Source: an uncultured Ruminococcus sp. (GTDB lineage Bacteria > Bacillota > Clostridia > Lachnospirales > Lachnospiraceae). Taken from it: DNA of 64,000 bases. The stretch's first letter is position 1. Each line of letters begins with the position of its first letter. Positions 57,761 to 64,000 of the stretch are shown here, piece after piece. A program made the translations under genes and the position numbers. Under the pieces are notes generated by a model. That model had not been told where the DNA came from, searched no databases, and worked only from the letters and a program-made list of their open reading frames with translations. The stretch spans positions 1 through 64,000 of the forward strand of contig FMEL01000016.1 in the NCBI GenBank assembly GCA_900066355.1, written 5' to 3'.

Positions 57761-60187
57761 ATGCGGAAAGAGAGAATTCTTGCAGTTATTATGTCAGTGC
57801 TTATGGCATTATCCATGCTTCCCATAACCGTATTTGCGGCAGAGACGACAACTCTGAACGGCAAACTGAAGATTCAGGGAATCGCAGCAGAAGGAAAGAC
57901 TCTGAGCGCAGATTTTAAGAATGTAGATACGGAGGGACTGACAGAAGATGATGTCACATATCTCTGGTCGAGAAAGACATTTGATGATGAAGCCGCAGAA
58001 AATGCAGGTGAAACGCCACAGCTGAAAGAGCTTGGTAAAGAGAAGACTTATACAGTGACAAAGGAAGACATCGGTTCAAAGATTGTGCTGACAATTACCG
58101 GAAAAGAAGAAAAAGGTTATAGCGGCACACTGACAGTAACTTCTGATGAAGTGGTTGATGCTGAGAGCGGAGCTGCACTTGAAACGGCAGCAGAGGCGCA
58201 GACAGAGGATGCTTCCGAAGAAACAGGAGAAGATCAGACAACTGATGAGGAGAACACCAACGATCACCAGGACAATGCAGATAGCACTGAGGATACGGAA
58301 GCTGCGGGCGCAGAAACGGTAGATGAGATACCACCGGCGACTTCTGATGCTCAGCAGACAGAGCCGCAGGAAGAGCAGTCGGAGCAGACTGGCGAGACAC
58401 AGGAAGTGCCGGCAGAGGATACGCTTGTAAAGGATGGCCAGATGGAAGATGATCAATCGGTGCAGGCAGATGCTTCTATTGCGGGAGAAGATAAGGCCGG
58501 TACAGAAGCCGTAGGTGGGATTCCACCGGCAACTTCCGATGATACCTATCCAGCAGAGAATGAAAATAACGGGACAACAGAAGATCCATCAAACGAAGAT
58601 CCATCGAATGAAGATCCATCAAACGAAGATCCGTCAAACGAAGATCCGTCAAATGAGAATCCAAGTCAGGTAACCGCAGATCAGATCAAAATCGGAGAAA
58701 ATGACAGTCTTACACCGACGTTCTCTTTTGTACAGGACTATACGACAGATGATGCTACAGCAGCGCAGAAGACAATAACATTTACAAATAACAGTAGTGA
58801 TACAGCAGTGGATCTTTCTGTTACTGCATCAGGTGATGCGAATCAGGCAGCTATGGCGGTTTGGGCTGAGCAGACAGACGCGCAGACGAACACAGTTACA
58901 GTGAATCCGGGTGCATCAGCAACGCTTACAATTACACCGGTAACCGGACTTGACGCCAATGCGAATCCATATCAGCAGACATTTACGGTCAATAATGTCA
59001 ATGATCCGGCAGCGATGATGGAGATAGCTACAATCACCGCTACTGTGACGGTACAGGGTATTTCACATGACCTTACCCCGAATCCGAATGAGACTCTGGA
59101 CTTTGCGACTGCAAAGAATGGCTATTCTGCAGTTGACGCGAAGACGATCACATATACAAATAACGGAAATATACCAGAGACAGTAATTATGCCGGTGAGT
59201 CAGAGTGGAAATTATGAGATCACTACAGAAGATTCTCTGAAACTGGCACCGAATGGGGAAGGCAGAATTACATTTTCCGTACGTCCTAAGGCAGGTCTGG
59301 CAGTCGGCAGTTATACAGAAACGATTAAAGTAGCAACAGAAAGCGGATTTGAAGCAACAACTCCGATTTCTGTAGCGTTTCAGGTGATCAAAGATACCGC
59401 GACCCTTACGAAGATTCAGCAGCCATCGGCTGTCAGCGGACTTCCGAACGGAACCAAGAAAAGTGCTTCTTCATTGAAGCTTCCATCCGCAGTTGTGATT
59501 GAAACGACCGCAGGTAATATGAAAGCGGCTGTTTCCTGGAATGTAAAGGGAGCATCCTACAGACAGTCCGCGACAGATGAACAGAACTTCAGCGTATCAG
59601 GAACGCTTACTCTTCCGGACGGTGTGGATAATGATAACAATCTGAATCTGGCGACATCCATAGATGTCAATGTAAAGGCATACAGTCCGAAGATTGCTTC
59701 TGCCGAAAATAATACAATCACCGGAATCGATTACAATGGTGTATATACGACTCAGTCAAAGATTTCCTTTACAGCAGTAGGTGCAGGAATGGATAATACA
59801 TCTCCGCGTAAAGGAGACACACGTTATAAACCGAAGTCATGGACTGTACTCAATAATACTCTGGGATGGGATGCGGCACCGTATACAGCATCTTTTGGTT
59901 TGGCAAAGAGTGGAGACTACACATTAAAAGTTAATTTTGAGCAGCAGAAGTACGATGGCAATTCCTGGCAGCCGACCAATACAACAGATACACGTCAGGT
60001 ATCATTTTCCATCACAAAGGCTAATGTGACAGCTCCGGGAGCTGATCTGACACCGGCAATCAGCAAGACTGGCGCCGTGAAGACAGGAGATAGTACGCAG
60101 ATTCTTCCATTTATATGTATTCTGATTATTGCGGCCGGAGCAATCGGCGGAGTAGTATTTTACAAAAAGAAAAATAAAAACAAATAA
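57761..60187 (+). CDS. Large cell-surface protein with low-complexity stalk and sortase-type C-terminus
   Basis: An 808-residue secreted protein. Signal peptide (about 1-27, 'VFAA'), an Ig-like domain (about 30-130, with 'YLWSRKTFDD' and 'YTVTKEDIGSKIVLTI'), an acidic Glu/Thr/Gln/Asp stalk (about 135-300) with two IPPATSD copies and a DPSNE tandem repeat, then several beta-rich modules (about 315-770). The C-terminus 'AVKTGDSTQILPF' plus a hydrophobic helix and KKKNKNK tail is a KTGD-type sorting signal. TGCTATAAT at 57661-57669 is a likely extended -10. Anchoring to peptidoglycan is inferred; no sortase gene is in the window. Confidence 0.88.
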   Translation: MRKERILAVIMSVLMALSMLPITVFAAETTTLNGKLKIQGIAAEGKTLSADFKNVDTEGLTEDDVTYLWSRKTFDDEAAENAGETPQLKELGKEKTYTVTKEDIGSKIVLTITGKEEKGYSGTLTVTSDEVVDAESGAALETAAEAQTEDASEETGEDQTTDEENTNDHQDNADSTEDTEAAGAETVDEIPPATSDAQQTEPQEEQSEQTGETQEVPAEDTLVKDGQMEDDQSVQADASIAGEDKAGTEAVGGIPPATSDDTYPAENENNGTTEDPSNEDPSNEDPSNEDPSNEDPSNENPSQVTADQIKIGENDSLTPTFSFVQDYTTDDATAAQKTITFTNNSSDTAVDLSVTASGDANQAAMAVWAEQTDAQTNTVTVNPGASATLTITPVTGLDANANPYQQTFTVNNVNDPAAMMEIATITATVTVQGISHDLTPNPNETLDFATAKNGYSAVDAKTITYTNNGNIPETVIMPVSQSGNYEITTEDSLKLAPNGEGRITFSVRPKAGLAVGSYTETIKVATESGFEATTPISVAFQVIKDTATLTKIQQPSAVSGLPNGTKKSASSLKLPSAVVIETTAGNMKAAVSWNVKGASYRQSATDEQNFSVSGTLTLPDGVDNDNNLNLATSIDVNVKAYSPKIASAENNTITGIDYNGVYTTQSKISFTAVGAGMDNTSPRKGDTRYKPKSWTVLNNTLGWDAAPYTASFGLAKSGDYTLKVNFEQQKYDGNSWQPTNTTDTRQVSFSITKANVTAPGADLTPAISKTGAVKTGDSTQILPFICILIIAAGAIGGVVFYKKKNKNK
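58580..58666 (+). repeat. 15-bp tandem repeat inside the surface protein gene
   Basis: Five units of GAAGATCC(A/G)TC(A/G)AA(C/T) and a divergent part-unit encode repeated Glu-Asp-Pro-Ser-Asn. Units differ only at third positions, so copy number may vary between strains. Confidence 0.92.
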
Positions 60188-60202
60188 ATAAAAAGTTTTT
60201 TG

Positions 60203-60229
60203 TTAGCACTCATTTTGAATGAGTGCTAA
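60203..60229 (+). promoter_or_regulatory. CIRCE element (HrcA operator) before htpG
   Basis: TTAGCACTC-N9-GAGTGCTAA matches the CIRCE consensus exactly. The spacer is also partly palindromic and T residues follow, so the same hairpin can act as terminator for the surface protein gene. Confidence 0.95.
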
Positions 60230-60236
60230 TTTTTTC

Positions 60237-60265
60237 TTGACTTTTGGAAAAAAGGGGATTAGTAT
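60237..60265 (+). promoter_or_regulatory. htpG promoter
   Basis: TTGACT, 17 bases, TAGTAT. The CIRCE repeat ends seven bases before the -35. Confidence 0.7.
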
Positions 60266-60305
60266 ATAAAAAGATGAAAAAACGAATTTAAGGAGTGTGG
60301 ATAAT

Positions 60306-62363
60306 ATGGCTGAAAAGCATGGAAATTTATCAATCAACAGTGAGAATATTTTCCCGATCATTAAGAAATGGCTGTATTCTGACCATGACATTTTTGTTCG
60401 AGAACTTGTATCCAATGGCTGTGATGCAATCACCAAATTAAAAAAACTGGAAGTAATGGGCGAATATACATTTGCAGATGATTACAAACCTGCAGTGCAG
60501 GTTGTAGTTGATTCAGATGCCAAGACCCTGAAATTCATTGATAATGGTATTGGTATGACTTCCGATGAGGTAGAAGAATACATTACACAGATTGCATTTT
60601 CCGGAGCAACAGAGTTCCTTGAAAAATATAAAGATAAGACAACAGATGACCAGATGATCGGTCATTTTGGTCTCGGTTTCTATTCCGCTTTCATGGTGGC
60701 CGATGAAGTACACATTGATACACTTTCTTTCAAAGAAGGTGCGACACCAGTTCACTGGACCTGCGACGGTGGTACAGAATATGATATGAAAGATGGCGAC
60801 CGCACAACAGTCGGAACTGAGATCACACTGTTTCTGAATGATGAAAGCTTGGAATTCTGTAATGAATACCGTATGCGTGAGGTTATCGAGAAATATTGTT
60901 CTTTCATGCCGGTAAATATTTATCTTTCCAAAGCAAATGCAGAGCAGGAATACGAAACAATCGATGAAGCGGATCTGAAGGATGATGATGTTGTTGTTGA
61001 GCATATCCATGAAGATGCAAAGACAGAAGAGAAAGAAAACGACAAAGGCGAGAAAGAAGTTGTTGAAGTTTCTCCTGCAAGAGACCGTGTAAAGATTAAC
61101 AAACGTCCGGTTTCCTTAAGCGATCCGAACCCGTTGTGGATGAAACATCCAAATGAATGCTCTGATGAAGATTATAAAGAATTTTATCGTAAAGTATTTA
61201 TGGATTATAAGGAGCCACTGTTCTGGATTCATCTGAACATGGACTATCCGTTTAACCTGAAAGGTATTCTGTATTTCCCGAAGATCAATACAGAATATGA
61301 TTCCATTGAAGGAACCATCAAACTATATAACAATCAGGTATTTATCGCAGACAACATCAAAGAAGTAATTCCGGAATTTCTGCTTCTTCTGAAAGGTGTG
61401 ATCGATTGTCCGGATCTGCCGCTGAATGTTTCCAGAAGTGCACTTCAGAATGATGGGTTTGTTCAGAAGATTTCCGAATACATTTCCAAGAAGGTTGCTG
61501 ACAAGCTGACCGGTATGTGCAAGACCGACCGCGAATCTTATGAGAAATACTGGGATGATATCAGCCCGTTTATCAAATTCGGCTGTATCAAAGACAGCAA
61601 GTTTGCTGAGAAACTGCATGATTATATCCTCTTTAAAGATATCGACAACAAGTATCTGACACTGAAAGACTGCATCGAACAGAATAAGAAAGCAGACACA
61701 GAAGAAAAGGCTGAAGATACAGAAAAAACAGAAGATACAGAGAAGAAGGACGAAAATAAAGAACCGGAAAAGACAACGATCTTCTATGTAACAGATGCTG
61801 TACAGCAGAGCCAGTACATCAACATGTTCAGAGAAGCAGGAAAGAATGCAGTGATTCTTTCTCATAACATTGATACAACATTTATTTCTCATCTGGAGCA
61901 GAAGGATCAGACAATTCAGTTCAAGAGAATTGATGCTGATGTAACGGAAGAACTGAAAGGTGAGGGTGCGGCTGACGAAGAAACAGCAAAAGCTCTGACA
62001 GAGCTTTTCCGTAAGAGTCTTAATATGGACAAGCTTGAAGTGAAGGTTGAAAACCTGAAAAATGAATCAGTTGCTGCAATGATGACACTTTCTGAAGAAA
62101 GCCGTCGTATGCAGGATATGATGAAAATGTACAATATGTATGGCATGGATCCGGGTATGTTTGGCGGTCAGGAGACGCTGGTGCTGAATATAAGTCATCC
62201 GCTTGTTAAATATCTTGCCGAGAATCAGGAATCTGCTCATGCAGAAATGATCTGCCAGCAGCTTTATGATCTGGCAATGCTGAGCCACAAACAGCTTTCA
62301 CCAGATGAAATGACAAAATTTGTACAGAGAAGCAATGAAATTCTGATGCTTCTTACAAAATAA
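60306..62363 (+). CDS. htpG: Molecular chaperone HtpG (Hsp90)
   Basis: A 685-residue Hsp90 chaperone. The N-terminal GHKL ATPase domain shows 'ELVSNGCDAI' (Asn/Asp for Mg-ATP), 'DNGIGM' and 'GHFGLGFYSAFMV'. The middle domain has the Arg-containing 'NVSRSALQND' loop. An acidic Glu/Lys/Asp/Thr insert at about 455-485 sits in the middle domain. Start 60306 is preferred over GTG 60297 because AAGGAG lies ten bases upstream. Control by HrcA through CIRCE is expected, so heat or misfolding induces it. Confidence 0.97.
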   Translation: MAEKHGNLSINSENIFPIIKKWLYSDHDIFVRELVSNGCDAITKLKKLEVMGEYTFADDYKPAVQVVVDSDAKTLKFIDNGIGMTSDEVEEYITQIAFSGATEFLEKYKDKTTDDQMIGHFGLGFYSAFMVADEVHIDTLSFKEGATPVHWTCDGGTEYDMKDGDRTTVGTEITLFLNDESLEFCNEYRMREVIEKYCSFMPVNIYLSKANAEQEYETIDEADLKDDDVVVEHIHEDAKTEEKENDKGEKEVVEVSPARDRVKINKRPVSLSDPNPLWMKHPNECSDEDYKEFYRKVFMDYKEPLFWIHLNMDYPFNLKGILYFPKINTEYDSIEGTIKLYNNQVFIADNIKEVIPEFLLLLKGVIDCPDLPLNVSRSALQNDGFVQKISEYISKKVADKLTGMCKTDRESYEKYWDDISPFIKFGCIKDSKFAEKLHDYILFKDIDNKYLTLKDCIEQNKKADTEEKAEDTEKTEDTEKKDENKEPEKTTIFYVTDAVQQSQYINMFREAGKNAVILSHNIDTTFISHLEQKDQTIQFKRIDADVTEELKGEGAADEETAKALTELFRKSLNMDKLEVKVENLKNESVAAMMTLSEESRRMQDMMKMYNMYGMDPGMFGGQETLVLNISHPLVKYLAENQESAHAEMICQQLYDLAMLSHKQLSPDEMTKFVQRSNEILMLLTK

Positions 62364-62422
62364 AAACATCAGATATATGCGTAATTTATAAAAATAAGAA
62401 ACATGTAAGCAAAGATTATTAT

Positions 62423-62468
62423 AAAGTTCCCAAATGCGGTCTTGAGACTGGATTTGGGAACTTTTTTT
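62423..62468 (+). terminator. htpG terminator
   Basis: AAAGTTCCCAAAT and ATTTGGGAACTTT pair perfectly around a 16-base loop, followed by seven T residues. Confidence 0.93.
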
Positions 62469-62486
62469 CAACAAACAAATTAATTC

Positions 62487-62515
62487 TTGACAACAAAAGA
62501 CAAATCGAATATGCT
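62487..62515 (+). promoter_or_regulatory. Upstream promoter of the Spo0A-C-like gene
   Basis: TTGACA, 17 bases, TATGCT, about 170 bases before the start codon. An inverted repeat CTCG-N8-CGAG lies between it and the gene (62591-62606). No other gene is present in the 319-base gap after htpG. Confidence 0.65.
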
Positions 62516-62634
62516 GATGCGTACATGGTTCTTAAAACAAAAAATTTTGGTTGAAAAAAAATAAGGTTCTCTCTGAAAATGTCGTTTTTTCTCGAACTAG
62601 AACGAGTTTGGTAGGCAAAAGAAAAATAAAAAGA

Positions 62635-62658
62635 TTTTGTCGTATAATAATGACAAAA
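62635..62658 (+). promoter_or_regulatory. TTTTGTC palindrome over a -10 box
   Basis: TTTTGTC-N10-GACAAAA is a perfect 7-bp inverted repeat whose spacer contains TATAAT (62643-62648). TTTTGTCG is close to a Spo0A box (TGTCGAA). It lies 25 bases before the gene for a protein with a Spo0A DNA-binding domain, so it may be an autoregulatory site. Confidence 0.55.
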
Positions 62659-62682
62659 CAGGAAAAAGCGGAGGGAGAGCAC

Positions 62683-63084
62683 ATGAGAAAAGTATATAGA
62701 TTGATCAGGCAATTGGGTATGACTTCAAAATATAAAGGCTATTATTATGTGGCAGAAGCAGTAATGATGTCTATGGAGCTTCAGGATTATCCGATTAAGA
62801 TTACAAAAGATATTTATCCACATCTGGCTAAGAAGTTTAAATCAACACCGGTCAATATAGAACATGACATTCGTACAGTGATCAACGTCTGCTGGACAGC
62901 AAATAAGGAAACAATGGATCGGATAGCCGGTTATCCACTGAGATACAGGCCGACAAACAGTGAGTTTGTAGATATGCTGGCATATTATCTGTTGCAGACT
63001 GAATATGAAGAGGAAGAAGAACAAAATCCCCTGATGGGCAATCAGCAATTTAAAGCCTGTCAAAATTTATCTGGCGGGCTCTGA
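62683..63084 (+). CDS. Stand-alone Spo0A C-terminal (DNA-binding) domain protein
   Basis: A 133-residue protein that is almost entirely a Spo0A-C domain: 'VYRLIRQLGMTSKYKGYYYVAEAV' (helices A-B), 'ITKDIYPHLAKKFKSTPVNIEHDIRTVI' (helix-turn-helix) and 'VDMLAYYLL'. The receiver domain is missing, so it cannot be controlled by phosphorelay. GGAGGGAGAG precedes ATG 62683; longer starts lie within the palindrome. The 3' end overlaps the convergent DUF5721 gene by 35 bases. Confidence 0.85.
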   Translation: MRKVYRLIRQLGMTSKYKGYYYVAEAVMMSMELQDYPIKITKDIYPHLAKKFKSTPVNIEHDIRTVINVCWTANKETMDRIAGYPLRYRPTNSEFVDMLAYYLLQTEYEEEEEQNPLMGNQQFKACQNLSGGL

Positions 63085-63550
63085 AATAATCCGTAATAAA
63101 GGAATCCCAGATAAATTCCGGCGATTTGTCGGGAAGAAAGCCGTCCGAGGAAATTCCGGATGTACAGAATAATTCATGGTTTTTGTACTGTAGATTCAGA
63201 TTTAGTCCACGGATGGCAGGAACAGTAATTACATCAGAAAATGCAGGAAGAATCTGCGTTAACTGCCTGGGGCTTAACTGAAAAGTAATTCGAAAATGCA
63301 GGGGTGGAAGTTTGCCTCGAATAATAGAGTAGCAATAAGATTTCAATTCTTTCCATGGACAGTAAGGAGCACTCTGATCGGCGAGCTGTTTACTGTCACT
63401 GTCAAAAAAATCTCTGTGAAGCTTACCATCGATCGTGAAACTGCAAAATGTTGTAATCGAAGCTTCAACAAGAGAAAAATCGTCGAAGGTCTGGCCAATC
63501 AGAAGCTGATTCATAAAATTTTTAACGTCATTTATTTTGAGTACAAGCAT
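63050..63550 (-). CDS. DUF5721 family protein
   Basis: A 166-residue cytoplasmic protein, unknown function. 'LKINDVKNFMNQLLIGQTFDDFSLVEASITTF' (about 4-35), 'FTIDGKLHRDFF' and 'FRITFQLSPRQLTQIL' match what I know of DUF5721, a family common in Lachnospiraceae. GGAGAG precedes ATG. The stop codon lies inside the Spo0A-C-like gene on the other strand. Confidence 0.8.
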   Translation of the reverse strand: MLVLKINDVKNFMNQLLIGQTFDDFSLVEASITTFCSFTIDGKLHRDFFDSDSKQLADQSAPYCPWKELKSYCYSIIRGKLPPLHFRITFQLSPRQLTQILPAFSDVITVPAIRGLNLNLQYKNHELFCTSGISSDGFLPDKSPEFIWDSFITDYFRARQINFDRL

Positions 63551-63628
63551 TTTTTTACTCTCCTGAATTAATGTAGCTTCTATTATAGATCAGAAAGAAA
63601 AAAAAGAATAGAGTTTTTCGAAAAAGTC

Positions 63629-63657
63629 TTTTCAAATATGTGGCTATATGTTAATAT
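63629..63657 (+). promoter_or_regulatory. Promoter of the second DegV gene
   Basis: TTTTCA, 17 bases, TAATAT, about 47 bases before the start codon. Confidence 0.6.
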
Positions 63658-63704
63658 AGATGTGGTATTCGATACTACATATTATGGAAAAGAGGACGAT
63701 ATAT

Positions 63705-64000
63705 TTGAGCTATAAAGTTGTTATAGATAGTTGTGGGGAATTACTTGATGAATGGAAGCAGGATCCACGCTTTGAATCAGTCGCTTTGACATTGAGCGTA
63801 GATGGCGTAAATATTATAGATGATGAAACATTTGATCAGGCCGATTTTTTGAAAAGGGTTGCAGAGTGCCCGGAATGTCCGAAATCTGCATGCCCTTCAC
63901 CTGAGCGCTATATGCGTGCATTCGACTGTGAGGCAGAACATGTATATGCGGTAACTCTTTCAGCAGAACTGAGTGGATCTTACAACAGCGCTGTTCTTGG
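63705..64000 (+). CDS. DegV family protein, second copy (cut by window end)
   Basis: The first 98 codons of a DegV protein, starting at TTG 63705 with GAGGA eight bases upstream. 'KVVIDSCGEL' replaces the usual 'TDSxxDL', and 'CPECPKSACPSPERYM' stands in place of the TSQPSP motif, a variant seen in a DegV subgroup; 'SAELSGSYNSAV' matches 'SSxLSGTYxSA'. It should bind a fatty acid. The rest lies outside the window. Confidence 0.88.
   Translation, partial: MSYKVVIDSCGELLDEWKQDPRFESVALTLSVDGVNIIDDETFDQADFLKRVAECPECPKSACPSPERYMRAFDCEAEHVYAVTLSAELSGSYNSAVL

Overview
The window looks like a chromosomal segment of an anaerobic, low-to-mid GC Firmicute, most likely a Lachnospiraceae gut bacterium. 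The evidence is the gene set and style: strong AGGAGG ribosome sites, TTGACA-17-TATAAT promoters, the cysS-mrnC-rlmB-sigH block, a tandem glycine riboswitch, a CIRCE element, DUF5721 and Spo0A-C-like proteins, and many small acidic or secreted proteins. I see no prophage, insertion sequence, CRISPR array or rRNA. Assignment to genus is not possible from sequence reading alone.

Layout. 0-7.2 kb: a lipoprotein gene on the minus strand, then a four-gene MacAB/YknXYZ-type export operon with two membrane-fusion proteins carrying very acidic low-complexity segments. 7.2-12.9 kb: DegV, argS, a transmembrane Ser/Thr kinase overlapped by a secreted Thr/Pro-rich protein, and a HAD phosphatase whose end may frameshift into a CPBP membrane protease. 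13.9-17.5 kb: a YtrA-type GntR regulator with a palindromic operator, driving an ABC ATPase and a large permease. 17.5-20.4 kb: rRNA pseudouridine synthase, then rpsB-tsf behind a structured leader. 20.6-24.5 kb: AEC transporter, AraC remnant, gamma carbonic anhydrase, GNAT, MATE. 24.6-28.2 kb: two tandem small/large pairs of aconitase-type hydro-lyases. 28.2-30 kb: glycine riboswitch and an alanine/glycine:cation symporter. 30.4-34.2 kb: FAD dehydrogenase, DeoR remnant, aldose epimerase, Ig-like secreted protein. 34.3-35.5 kb (minus): dicarboxylate/amino-acid symporter. 35.8-41 kb: a peptidase-like protein, larB, larC, a patatin, and a second alanine/glycine symporter with its own structured leader. 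41.1-46.4 kb: trmO, DUF2325, aspartate kinase, an HPr-like protein without the active histidine, and a nuclease-helicase. 46.4-52.8 kb: a beta-lactamase-like surface protein, a degraded glycerol-1-phosphate dehydrogenase gene, ispF, cysS, mrnC, rlmB, sigH and a small membrane protein. 52.9-55 kb (minus): glnS and tRNA-Thr. 55.2-64 kb: maf, two HAD phosphatases, a sortase-type surface protein, CIRCE-controlled htpG, a stand-alone Spo0A-type DNA-binding protein, DUF5721 (minus) and a second DegV cut by the window end.

Most of the window is ordinary core genome in short operons separated by clear rho-independent terminators. The more unusual items are: the folded insert with acidic linkers in the second adaptor of the export system; a T-TTT-TTC slippery heptamer at the HAD/CPBP junction, where the downstream frame has no usual start codon for its conserved-looking N-terminus; the stand-alone Spo0A C-terminal domain protein with a TTTTGTC palindrome over its -10; two inverted repeats flanking a terminator-like hairpin ahead of DUF2325; and the structured leader before the second AgcS symporter. 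Several genes (AraC, DeoR, EgsA/AraM, a surface-protein tail) are decayed. Start codons were often moved downstream of the longest reading frame to match ribosome sites and mapped promoters.
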